From the NCBI GenBank assembly GCA_937146765.1, contig CAKZRP010000053.1:1-37318 (forward strand): a stretch of DNA of 37,318 bases, in the 5' to 3' direction. The stretch comes from an uncultured Paracoccaceae bacterium. GTDB taxonomy: Bacteria; Pseudomonadota; Alphaproteobacteria; Rhodobacterales; Rhodobacteraceae. Numbering within the stretch: position 1 is the first letter of the stretch; every line of letters starts with the position of its first letter. This document shows, piece after piece, positions 7,870 to 15,809 of the stretch. The translations under genes were made by a program, and so were the position numbers. A model generated the notes under the pieces. It ran no database searches, was not told where the DNA came from, and worked only from the letters and a program-made list of their open reading frames with translations.

Positions 7870-8511
7870 ATGCATGTGGTGGTGACAGGCAGCAGCCGCG
7901 GGATTGGCCGCGAGCTGAAGACGCGGCTGGAAGCGCGCGGCGACAGGGTGACCGGTACGTCCCGCGATCACTCTTCGGGCACCCGGCTCGACGTCAGTGA
8001 CCCAGGTCAGCAGGCCCGCTTCGCGGCCCAGATCAAGGGGGTCGCGGTCGATCTTCTGATCTGCAACGCAGGGGTCTATATCGACAAGTCGATGCGGCTT
8101 GAATCCTATACCTCCGAAGTCTGGGCCAAGACGCTGGCGGTCAATGTCACCGGCGTGTTCCTGACCGTGCAGGCGATGCTGCCGAACCTGCGGCTGTCGG
8201 CTGAACCGAAGATCGCAATCATCTCGTCGCAGATGGGGAGCCACGCGCGCGCTCCGGGCGGCTCTTACGCCTATCGCGCCTCGAAGGCGGCGGCCCTCAA
8301 CATCGGGCGCAATCTCGCCACCGACCTGCGGCCGGAGGGGATCGCCGTCGGCATCTATCACCCCGGCTGGGTGCGCACCGACATGGGCGGGCAGGAGGGC
8401 GATATCTCGGTGCAGGAGAGTGTCGAGGGGCTGATGCGAGAGTTCGACGTCCTGTCGCTGGACACCACCGGTTGTTTTCACACCTGGGACGGCCGGGTGC
8501 AGGCCTTCTGA
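7870..8511 (+). CDS. Short-chain dehydrogenase/reductase
   Basis: A 213-residue classical SDR with a Rossmann fold. The NAD(P)-binding motif TGSSRGIG spans residues 6-13, the structural CNAGVY sits near 65-70, a Ser in ISSQMGS lies near 118-124, and the catalytic Tyr135-x3-Lys139 is in AYRASK. The basic residue after the Gly-rich loop (Arg10) hints at NADPH. HPGWVRTDMGG matches the C-terminal cofactor-contact segment of the CsgA/short SDR group. A strong ribosome site (AAGGGAGA) precedes the ATG. The substrate cannot be deduced. Confidence 0.9.
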   Translation: MHVVVTGSSRGIGRELKTRLEARGDRVTGTSRDHSSGTRLDVSDPGQQARFAAQIKGVAVDLLICNAGVYIDKSMRLESYTSEVWAKTLAVNVTGVFLTVQAMLPNLRLSAEPKIAIISSQMGSHARAPGGSYAYRASKAAALNIGRNLATDLRPEGIAVGIYHPGWVRTDMGGQEGDISVQESVEGLMREFDVLSLDTTGCFHTWDGRVQAF

Positions 8512-8642
8512 GGCGACAGGGGCAAGTTTGCGGCAGCGGGGACTTTGCCGGCGCGGCAAAACCGGCTATGGGACGGGCGAACCCCACCTGATCCACCAAG
8601 AGCCGGGCGTGAACCGTCCGGCGCAACCGGGACATCTGCCAC

Positions 8643-9092
8643 ATGACCAGCCCCCGCCGTATCGTTCTGTCCAGCGACCACGCCGCCATCGCCCTGCGCC
8701 AGACCCTTGCCGCCCATATTGCCGCCAAGGGGTATGAGGTCACCGATATCGGCCCGACCAGCCCCGAGAGCACTCATTATCCGACCCATGGTCAAGCGGC
8801 CGCTGAACGTGTCGCGGCGGGCGAGGCGGATCTCGGCATCATCCTCTGCGGCACCGGTCAGGGCATCATGATGGCCGCCAACAAGGTGAAGGGCATTCGC
8901 TGCGGCGTCTGTTCCGATCCCTTCTCCGCCCGGATGATCCGCGCGCACAATGATGCCAACATGCTCTCCATCGGTGCCCGGGTGATCGGTGAGGCGGTCG
9001 CGCTTGAGGTGGTTGACGCCTTTCTGGGGGCCGAATTCGAAGGTGGCCGCCATGCCACCCGCGTGGATATGATTACGGCAATCGAAGCCTGA
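8643..9092 (+). CDS. rpiB: Ribose-5-phosphate isomerase B
   Basis: Interconverts ribose-5-phosphate and ribulose-5-phosphate in the non-oxidative pentose phosphate pathway (some family members isomerise other aldoses). It has 149 residues, normal for RpiB/LacAB. Visible family residues are Asp12-His13 (SSDHAAIALR), the catalytic Cys69 in LCGTGQG, and His102-Asn103 in RAHNDANMLSIGAR. It is the last gene of the plus-strand run; 91 bases downstream lies a strong bidirectional terminator. An allose- or other sugar-phosphate isomerase role is possible, but no sugar operon surrounds it. Confidence 0.92.
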   Translation: MTSPRRIVLSSDHAAIALRQTLAAHIAAKGYEVTDIGPTSPESTHYPTHGQAAAERVAAGEADLGIILCGTGQGIMMAANKVKGIRCGVCSDPFSARMIRAHNDANMLSIGARVIGEAVALEVVDAFLGAEFEGGRHATRVDMITAIEA

Positions 9093-9182
9093 GGCTCGGC
9101 GGGCCTGTCCGGCTACAATTGCCAAGCGTGCAGCGCGGCCTTGCGCCGGACAGCCGGAGAAGGTTCAAATTTGACAAAAAGA

Positions 9183-9214
9183 AAAGGCTCCCGAGGTTGA
9201 ACTTGGGAGCCTTT
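9183..9214. terminator. Bidirectional intrinsic terminator between rpiB and the SPOR/trypsin-fold gene
   Basis: A 13-bp stem (AAAGGCTCCCGAG with CTTGGGAGCCTTT, one G:U pair) has a 6-base loop. On the plus strand it is followed by TTTGTCTGTTTTTC. On the minus strand it is followed by a CTTTTCTTTTTG-type tract. It sits between two convergent genes. Confidence 0.88.
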
Positions 9215-9239
9215 GTCTGTTTTTCTCAAGGGGTGAGTG

Positions 9240-11033
9240 TCAGTCCCAGCAGTTCACCAGCGTTGTAAGGCCGGTGGCTTCCTTCTGAAGGAGCGAAATC
9301 GGCAGGTCGCCGGTGGCGGCCTCTTCGGTGGTTGGCAGGGCGACACCGGCTTTTTCAAGCGCGAGGCGGATCATGCTGCCCTTGAGCGCAAAGCGCACGC
9401 CCTCCGGCAGGGTTGGCCCCTCGGTGCGCTGCGGCAGCAGCATTCCGTAAACGGTGCCTGCCTTGTCGAGCAAGGGCCCGCCAACATCGCCGGGTTGCGC
9501 GATCATCTCGACCCGGGCCAGATGCGTTTCGCCTTGCAACCCCTTGAGGTCGCTCAGGCTTCCCCAGGTCAGGCTCGGCGCGCCAAGGACGCCGCCGTAG
9601 GAGTAGCCCGAGACCGCCACATTGCTGCGCAGGCGTGGTTCACCCGCGGCCAGCGGGGCGGTGGCCATCGGAGCAAGCGCCGTGGCAGGCTTCAGCACCG
9701 CCACTCCGGCCTCGGCATCCGCCAGCAGAACCTCGGCATCGATATCGCGGTCGATCGTCACCCGCGAACAGCTGGTCACCACATCGGCAGTGGTGACGAC
9801 GATCCCGTCAGCGGTCACGAAGAACCCCGATTGCGACAGGCGCGGCTTGCGGATTTCCAGACCGGAAACGAGGTCGATGGATTGTGCCTCCTCCATGCCC
9901 GCGGCGGGGTCCAGCACGCCGTCGAGGCGTGTGAAGCTTTGCTGCATTGCTGACAAGACACGGGCGCGGCGCGCCTCGTCCCCTGCGGGCCAAACCAGGG
10001 TGAAGCCCTTGATCTGACCATTGTCCAGCCGCGCCTCGGTATGTGAGACGATCTGGCCATTGCGCCCCTCAAGGGTAAAGGCATCGCCGGAGCGTTCGCG
10101 CGGCCCTTGCAGTGGCACGATCTCCAGCGTCTGCATGATGTCATAAAGGCCGTAGAGTGTTCGGCGGTTGCCGGGCTGGGAGATCAGCAGCACCCGGGCC
10201 CCGAGATCGCCGGAGGCATCAAAATGTGCAAAAGGCGGCTCGTAGCGGCTGAAGGTCACCTCGCCCAGAGGCAGGTCGAGGGTGATCCCGGCGCGGGTGT
10301 CGGTATAAGAAGCCATGCCGGTGGAGATCAGCGGTGCATTGTAGTCATCCATCAGCACCTTGCGCTGTGCCGTGGTCAGAATGCCGGTCGGCTCGAAACC
10401 ACGGGACACCTGCCAGTTGGACATGGACGCGCGGGTGCCACGGCCAAAAGCGCCGTCGATGCTGGAATCGTAGAAGCCGGCAGCCTTGAGCGCGATCTGC
10501 AAGTTCATCCGTTCCTGCTGGCTGAGAACGGCTTCGCTCTGACGGGCCTGGGCCGGGGTCTCGTCGGGCAGCGTCGACGGCACCTCCGCGGTGGTGGTCG
10601 CTGCTGCGGCCTCAGCCTCAGCCGGAGTTTCTGTCGACGGGGTCTGCGGTTCAAGCAGCGGCGCGGATGCGGTGCCTTCGGTCTCGGCTCCGACCGGGTA
10701 GAAACGCGTGTTCAGATTGGCGGCGAAGGTGATGAAACTGTCACGCGGGATCTGCCCTTCGGCCCGATAGACCTGCAGCACCTGTTCGGCATCCGAACGG
10801 GTGTAGGGGCCGATCACGATCCCATACCAGCCACCACCCAGCGCATAGCCGGAGACATCCGGCAGGCGGGCGGCAAAGGCGCGGGCCTCGTCCTGCGCCT
10901 CAAGGAGAGACGAGCGGGCCGCCACCTGAATCCAGACGCCGCTCGCATCGGATTGCTGCGCCTGTGCCAGCGAGGGCAGGGCTGCAAGAATGACGGTCCA
11001 TGCCCAGATCACCGAGGCAATTAGGTTCTTCAT
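9240..11033 (-). CDS. Secreted SPOR / peptidoglycan-binding / trypsin-fold protein with degenerate catalytic triad
   Basis: A 597-residue protein with a clear signal peptide (MKNLIASVIW..., cleavage after AQA at about 25). A SPOR-like region spans about 30-105 (GVWIQVAARSS, GWYGIVIGPYTRSDAEQ). A Pro/Ala/Thr/Glu-rich linker covers about 115-165. A peptidoglycan-binding-1 domain spans about 168-232 (LQIALKAAGFYDSSIDGAFG). A middle region of unknown type is followed by a trypsin-like domain at about 395-565. In that domain the expected His is Asp417 (TTADVV), the expected Asp is Gly443 (EAGVAVLK) and the expected Ser is Val517 (GDVGGPLLD). The fold motifs therefore persist without the triad. The frame extends to 11369, but ATG 11033 gives the signal peptide and has AGAGG upstream. 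Likely a periplasmic murein-associated binding protein. Confidence 0.85.
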   Translation of the reverse strand: MKNLIASVIWAWTVILAALPSLAQAQQSDASGVWIQVAARSSLLEAQDEARAFAARLPDVSGYALGGGWYGIVIGPYTRSDAEQVLQVYRAEGQIPRDSFITFAANLNTRFYPVGAETEGTASAPLLEPQTPSTETPAEAEAAAATTTAEVPSTLPDETPAQARQSEAVLSQQERMNLQIALKAAGFYDSSIDGAFGRGTRASMSNWQVSRGFEPTGILTTAQRKVLMDDYNAPLISTGMASYTDTRAGITLDLPLGEVTFSRYEPPFAHFDASGDLGARVLLISQPGNRRTLYGLYDIMQTLEIVPLQGPRERSGDAFTLEGRNGQIVSHTEARLDNGQIKGFTLVWPAGDEARRARVLSAMQQSFTRLDGVLDPAAGMEEAQSIDLVSGLEIRKPRLSQSGFFVTADGIVVTTADVVTSCSRVTIDRDIDAEVLLADAEAGVAVLKPATALAPMATAPLAAGEPRLRSNVAVSGYSYGGVLGAPSLTWGSLSDLKGLQGETHLARVEMIAQPGDVGGPLLDKAGTVYGMLLPQRTEGPTLPEGVRFALKGSMIRLALEKAGVALPTTEEAATGDLPISLLQKEATGLTTLVNCWD

Positions 11034-11328
11034 TGTAAAACCTCTGTACGAAGATACGGTTTCGTTCGCTGCGCAGGTAACCACTTCGTGAGCGCAATGG
11101 GAACGCCGATGGACTGCACAATGACGTGTGAAGTGTAAATGTTTCTCATCCTCGATGCATGTGGGCGAATTTTCCCCGTGTCCTGAGCGCCACGCTTGCA
11201 GGCCGCGCAAGCAGCCGTTGACCCGGCTGGGGCGCTTCCGTAGGAAGGCGGTCGTAATATGCCTGCGTCTGCCGGTGCCCTTATGCGCCGGCCCGGCGTC
11301 CTGCCCCCGAGGCCCCGAAGGAAGAGAC

Positions 11329-12267
11329 ATGACCGAAACCACCGCGCCGCGTTCGTTCCAGGAAATCATCCTGCGACTGCAGACCTATTGGGCCTCCAAG
11401 GGCTGCGCCATCCTGCAACCCTACGACATGGAAGTCGGCGCGGGGACCTTCCACCCGGCGACCACCCTGCGGGCGCTCGGCTCCAAGGCCTGGGCGGCGG
11501 CCTATGTGCAGCCCTCGCGTCGTCCGACCGATGGCCGCTATGGCGAGAACCCGAACCGCTTGCAGCACTATTACCAGTATCAGGTGCTGATCAAACCCTC
11601 GCCGCCGAACCTGCAGGAGCTGTATCTCGGCAGCCTTGAGGCGATTGGCGTCGATATGAACCTGCACGACATCCGCTTTGTCGAAGATGACTGGGAAAGC
11701 CCGACGCTGGGCGCCTGGGGTCTTGGCTGGGAAGTCTGGTGCGATGGGATGGAAGTCAGCCAGTTCACCTATTTCCAACAGGTCGGCGGTCATGACTGTC
11801 ACCCGGTCTCGGGCGAGCTGACCTATGGTCTGGAACGTCTGGCGATGTATGTGCTGGGTATCGATCACGTGATGGACATGCCCTTCAACGATCCGCAATC
11901 ACCCCAGCCGCTGACCTATGGCGACATCTTCAAGCAGACCGAGGAAGAATACGCCCGCTGGAACTTTGACGTGGCCAATACCGAGGTTCTGCTGCGCCAT
12001 TTCGAGGAGGCCGAGGCCGAATGCGCGGCCATCCTCGCGCAGGAACATATGGACCCCAAGACCGGTAAGCGGATCATCATGGCGCATCCGGCTTATGACC
12101 AGTGCATCAAGGCGAGCCACATGTTCAACCTTCTGGATGCGCGCGGCGTGATCTCGGTGACCGAGCGTCAGGCCTATATCGGTCGGGTGCGGGCGCTCGC
12201 GAAGCAATGCGCCGATGCCTTCGTGCTGACCGAGGCCGGGGGCCATTCCCAAGAGGCAACCCGGTGA
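11329..12267 (+). CDS. glyQ: Glycyl-tRNA synthetase alpha subunit
   Basis: Catalytic subunit of the bacterial alpha2beta2 glycyl-tRNA synthetase, which forms glycyl-adenylate and charges tRNA-Gly. It has 312 residues. [37 protein letters not shown] and [20 protein letters not shown] are invariant GlyQ motifs; the last covers class-II motif 2. The frame is open upstream to 11128, but the ATG at 11329, preceded by GAAGGAAGAG, gives the canonical N-terminus. The 295-base gap before it (to the minus-strand gene start at 11033) has no gene or clear riboswitch; both promoters should lie there. It overlaps the next gene by 4 bases (GTGA). Confidence 0.97.
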   Translation: MTETTAPRSFQEIILRLQTYWASKGCAILQPYDMEVGAGTFHPATTLRALGSKAWAAAYVQPSRRPTDGRYGENPNRLQHYYQYQVLIKPSPPNLQELYLGSLEAIGVDMNLHDIRFVEDDWESPTLGAWGLGWEVWCDGMEVSQFTYFQQVGGHDCHPVSGELTYGLERLAMYVLGIDHVMDMPFNDPQSPQPLTYGDIFKQTEEEYARWNFDVANTEVLLRHFEEAEAECAAILAQEHMDPKTGKRIIMAHPAYDQCIKASHMFNLLDARGVISVTERQAYIGRVRALAKQCADAFVLTEAGGHSQEATR

Positions 12268-12980
12268 GCGACGCGGTGATCCCCCTGCGGCAATACTCCG
12301 CGTTGCGTCGGCTCAAGTTTCGTCTGCTCCAGCATCTGCCAGGGCAACGGGGCTTGCATTATCGCCGACGCATGATGGAGGTGAACGCGCCTCAGACCCT
12401 TGCGGCCTTTCGCGCCGCGCAGGCCCGGACCAAAGGCAAGATCGCCGTTGATCTGGGGGCAAATCGGGGCGTCTTCAGCCGCGAGATTGCCGCAACCGCC
12501 AGCCATGTGCATGCCTTCGAACCGGATCCCTGGACCGCTGCCATCCTGCGCGAGGAGTTGAAGGATCTGGGCAATGTGACGGTGCACGAGGCCGCCGCCG
12601 GTGCGGCCGCCGGGACCTTGCCGATCTATCGCCATCGTGACTATGCGGACAATCCACTGGGGTTATCGCAGAGTTCCACCCTGCGGCAGGATGTGTCGGA
12701 CGTCGATAGCAGCGTGGCCGTTGCGGAGGTTGCGGTGATCGACTTTCCGGCCTTTCTCAAGTCTCTCGATGCGCCGGTGGGCATTCTGAAGATCGACATC
12801 GAAGGGGGCGAGCTGGATCTGTTGCCTGCGCTTTTTGCCAGCGATGTGCTGGAGCGCGTGGATTACATCTTTTGCGAAACCCATGAGACGATCCTGCCCG
12901 AAGCACAGGATCAGTTCGCCAAGCTGCGCCAGCAGGCCCGTCGGTCGCGGCATCCGGTCATCAACATGGATTGGTTGTAA
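12264..12980 (+). CDS. FkbM-family methyltransferase
   Basis: A 238-residue S-adenosylmethionine-dependent methyltransferase of the FkbM family. Motif I is visible as [16 protein letters not shown] (about residues 63-78), the acidic loop as HAFEPDPW, and the strand-5 block as [15 protein letters not shown] (about 175-189), all diagnostic of FkbM proteins, which usually methylate sugars or small molecules. The GTG start at 12264 overlaps the glyQ stop (GTGA) and has AGAGG upstream, so translation is probably coupled. Its position between glyQ and glyS is unusual for a methyltransferase. The acceptor is unknown. Confidence 0.88.
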   Translation: MSDAVIPLRQYSALRRLKFRLLQHLPGQRGLHYRRRMMEVNAPQTLAAFRAAQARTKGKIAVDLGANRGVFSREIAATASHVHAFEPDPWTAAILREELKDLGNVTVHEAAAGAAAGTLPIYRHRDYADNPLGLSQSSTLRQDVSDVDSSVAVAEVAVIDFPAFLKSLDAPVGILKIDIEGGELDLLPALFASDVLERVDYIFCETHETILPEAQDQFAKLRQQARRSRHPVINMDWL

Positions 12981-12983
12981 GCC

Positions 12984-13511
12984 ATGGTTGGCAAGTTGCT
13001 CGCGATCATCCTGCTGGTCTCTGCCCTCGCGGCGGGGGGAGCGATGTATTACCTGCAGGTCTATGGGTATTACGAGACTGTGGAACCGCGCCCGGGTCAG
13101 GACGTCATGCTCCTGCCGACCGGGGGGGCAGAGCCGGAACCGATCGCCTATGTCGACTTTCGCGCCATTGACGCCAAGAGCTCACCCATCCGTTACCGCG
13201 CCTGTTTCACCACCGCCCTGAAACCGGCTGATCTGATGGGACTCTTCGAGATCGCGACCAGTGTCGAGCCGCGCAATGCGCCGGGCTGGTTTGACTGTTT
13301 TGACGCGGAAGAGATCGGCGCAGCCCTGGCCAGCGGACGGGCGACCGCTTTCCTGTCGCAAAAGAACATCGATTTCGGAGTCGACAGGATTGTGGCCATC
13401 ACCGAGGACGGTCACGGCTACGTCTGGCATGACCTGAACAATTGCGGCCAGAAAGCCTATGACGGCACCGTGGTGGGTGAGGACTGTCCTGCCCGCCCCA
13501 CGAGCAACTGA
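12984..13511 (+). CDS. Membrane-anchored DUF6446-like protein
   Basis: A 175-residue protein with one N-terminal hydrophobic segment (residues ~4-28, LLAIILLVSALAAGGAMYYL), followed by an exported or periplasmic domain. Four cysteines in the exported part (CFTT, WFDCFDAEE, NNCGQ, EDCPAR) could pair in the periplasm. I associate this protein with the DUF6446 family, which I recall beside glycyl-tRNA synthetase genes in Rhodobacteraceae; that memory should be checked. It starts three bases after the FkbM-like gene and is followed 58 bases later by glyS, so it is probably cotranscribed with both. Function unknown. Confidence 0.75.
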   Translation: MVGKLLAIILLVSALAAGGAMYYLQVYGYYETVEPRPGQDVMLLPTGGAEPEPIAYVDFRAIDAKSSPIRYRACFTTALKPADLMGLFEIATSVEPRNAPGWFDCFDAEEIGAALASGRATAFLSQKNIDFGVDRIVAITEDGHGYVWHDLNNCGQKAYDGTVVGEDCPARPTSN

Positions 13512-13569
13512 CCGCACCCCTAGATTTTTCCGTCCCCACCGGGCGGACCCGATACGTTGAGGAACTGAA

Positions 13570-15633
13570 ATGGCTGATCTGCTGATCGAACTGTTCTCCG
13601 AGGAAATCCCCGCCCGTATGCAAGCGCGGGCGGCTGAGGATTTGAAAAAGCTGGTGACCGATGGTCTGGTCGAGGCGGGTCTGACCTATGCGGGCGCCCA
13701 TGCGCTGTCGACGCCGCGCCGCCTGACATTGGCGCTGGAGGGTCTGCTCGACCATTCCCCGACAGTGCGGGAAGAGCGAAAAGGCCCGAAAGTTGGCGCA
13801 CCGGAGCAGGCGATCGAGGGGTTCTTGCGCGGTGCAGGCCTGAGGCGTGACCAACTGGAAGAGCGTGAGACGCCAAAGGGCGCGATCTATTTCGCCCTGA
13901 TCGAAAAGCCCGGTCGCCCGGCGGCAGAGATCATTGCCGAGGTGCTGGAAGCGACCATTCGCAATTTCCCCTGGCCGAAGTCGATGCGCTGGGGCGCGGG
14001 CTCTCTGCGCTGGGTGCGCCCCCTGCAGTCGATCCTTTGCCTGTTGTCGACTGATGACGGCAACGAGGTGGTGCCGCTTGATATCGACGGCATCTCGGCT
14101 GGCAATACGACCGAGGGTCATCGGTTCATGGCGCCCGGCCGCTTTCCCGTCACCGGATTCGAGGATTACGCCGCCAAGCTGAAGCGCGCCTTTGTGGTGC
14201 TCGATCCCAAGGAACGGCAGGACGCGATCTGGCAGGAGGCCACCAATCAGGCCTTTGCCTCCGGGTTGGAGGTGGTGGACGACAAAGGGCTTCTGGCCGA
14301 GGTCGCTGGTCTGGTTGAGTGGCCGGTTGTGCTGATGGGCGCGATTGGCGCGGACTTCCTGGGCCTGCCCCCCGAGGTTTTGCAGACCAGTATGCGCGAG
14401 CATCAGAAGTTCTTCTCTGTGAAGAACCCCAGGACCGGGCGGATCGAGAAGTTCATCACCGTGGCCAACCGCGAAACCACCGACAATGGCGCGACCATTC
14501 TGGCGGGCAACCAAAAGGTGCTCTCGGCGCGTCTGGCGGATGCGAAGTTCTTTTGGGAGAACGACCTGCGGATCGCGAAATCCGCCGCCGGCATGGGCGC
14601 CTGGGTGGAGAACCTTGGCAATGTGACCTTCCACAACAAGCTCGGCACCCAAGCGGCGCGGATCGACCGCATCGCTGCGCTGGCACGTGAGATTGCGCCG
14701 GTCGTCGGGGCTGATGCCGATCTGGCAGAGCAGGCGGCACGGGTGGCCAAGGCGGATTTGTCCTCCGAGATGGTCTATGAGTTCCCCGAGCTGCAGGGCC
14801 TGATGGGCCGCTACTACGCCGAGGCTGCGGGCCTGCCGCAAGCGGTGGCAAACGCCTGCCAACAGCACTACTCGCCACTGGGGCCCTCGGACGATGTGCC
14901 GACCGAGGCGGTCTCTGTCGCGGTGGCGCTGGCCGATAAGATCGACACGCTGACCGGCTTTTGGGCGATTGACGAAAAGCCTACGGGGTCAAAAGACCCC
15001 TACGCGCTGCGCCGCGCCGCGCTGGGCGTGATCCGGCTGGTGCTGGAGAATGATGTGCGTGGCGGCCTCGCGGCGATCTTTGCGAAAGGTTACGCAGGTG
15101 CGGATTGCGCTGATCTTCTCGCCTTCTTCCACGACCGCCTGAAGGTCTTCCTGCGCGAGGAGGGTATTCGTCACGATGTGATCGACGCCTGTATCGCGAT
15201 GGAGGGCAACGACGATCTGACCCTGTTGGTGAAACGGGCCCGCGCCTTGGAAGCGTTTATGAAATCCGAGGATGGCGAGAACCTGCTGCAGGGGTTCAAA
15301 CGCGCCAATAACATCCTGTCTCAGGCCGAGGAAAAGGACGGGGTCGAATATTCCTTTGGCGCGGATGAGAAATTCTTTGAGCATGCGAGTGAAAAGACGC
15401 TTTTCGCGGCGCTTGCAGCGGGCGGGGGGGCGATCTCCTCGGCCATCGAGGCCGAGGATTTCGCGGCCGCCATGGGCGGCATGGCCGCACTCCGCGCCCC
15501 GATTGATGCCTTCTTCGAGGCGGTGCAGGTGAACTCCGACAATCAGGTGGTGCGCCGCAACCGGCTGAACCTCCTGAGCCAGATCCGCAAGGTCTGCGGG
15601 CAGGTGGCTGACCTCTCTCGTATCGAAGGCTGA
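13570..15633 (+). CDS. glyS: Glycyl-tRNA synthetase beta subunit
   Basis: The large subunit of the heterotetrameric glycyl-tRNA synthetase, needed for tRNA-Gly recognition. It has 687 residues, normal for alphaproteobacteria. The N-terminus DLLIELFSEEIPARMQ, the block LPPEVLQTSMREHQKFFSV, and the C-terminal PTGSKDPYALRRAALGVIRL, typical of GlyS, are all present. It is separated from glyQ by two unrelated genes rather than directly adjacent. A hairpin terminator follows 26 bases after the stop. Confidence 0.97.
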   Translation: MADLLIELFSEEIPARMQARAAEDLKKLVTDGLVEAGLTYAGAHALSTPRRLTLALEGLLDHSPTVREERKGPKVGAPEQAIEGFLRGAGLRRDQLEERETPKGAIYFALIEKPGRPAAEIIAEVLEATIRNFPWPKSMRWGAGSLRWVRPLQSILCLLSTDDGNEVVPLDIDGISAGNTTEGHRFMAPGRFPVTGFEDYAAKLKRAFVVLDPKERQDAIWQEATNQAFASGLEVVDDKGLLAEVAGLVEWPVVLMGAIGADFLGLPPEVLQTSMREHQKFFSVKNPRTGRIEKFITVANRETTDNGATILAGNQKVLSARLADAKFFWENDLRIAKSAAGMGAWVENLGNVTFHNKLGTQAARIDRIAALAREIAPVVGADADLAEQAARVAKADLSSEMVYEFPELQGLMGRYYAEAAGLPQAVANACQQHYSPLGPSDDVPTEAVSVAVALADKIDTLTGFWAIDEKPTGSKDPYALRRAALGVIRLVLENDVRGGLAAIFAKGYAGADCADLLAFFHDRLKVFLREEGIRHDVIDACIAMEGNDDLTLLVKRARALEAFMKSEDGENLLQGFKRANNILSQAEEKDGVEYSFGADEKFFEHASEKTLFAALAAGGGAISSAIEAEDFAAAMGGMAALRAPIDAFFEAVQVNSDNQVVRRNRLNLLSQIRKVCGQVADLSRIEG

Positions 15634-15658
15634 TCCGGCTCCATACTCGAATCTTCAA

Positions 15659-15691
15659 ACGGCTCTCGCCCCTCGTGGCGGGGGCCGTTTT
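15659..15691 (+). terminator. Intrinsic terminator of glyS
   Basis: A 12-bp stem pairs ACGGCTCTCGCC with GGCGGGGGCCGT (two G:U pairs) around a 6-base loop. It is directly followed by TTTTCGTGTCTTT. Confidence 0.8.
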
Positions 15692-15809
15692 CGTGTCTTT
15701 CCTGCGATGGTTCCCCTTGCGGGAGGCGGTGCCCTTGCTATGCTTCTTCGCAAGAGCAGAATTGCTGCGGTGCAGAAACGCGCGGCGCGGAGACAGCAGG
15801 GATCAAGTC

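Noticed and set aside
11034..11328. Riboswitch or T-box leader before glyQ
   Set aside because: No specifier-loop, T-box bulge or glycine-riboswitch pattern seen, and no terminator/antiterminator pair.
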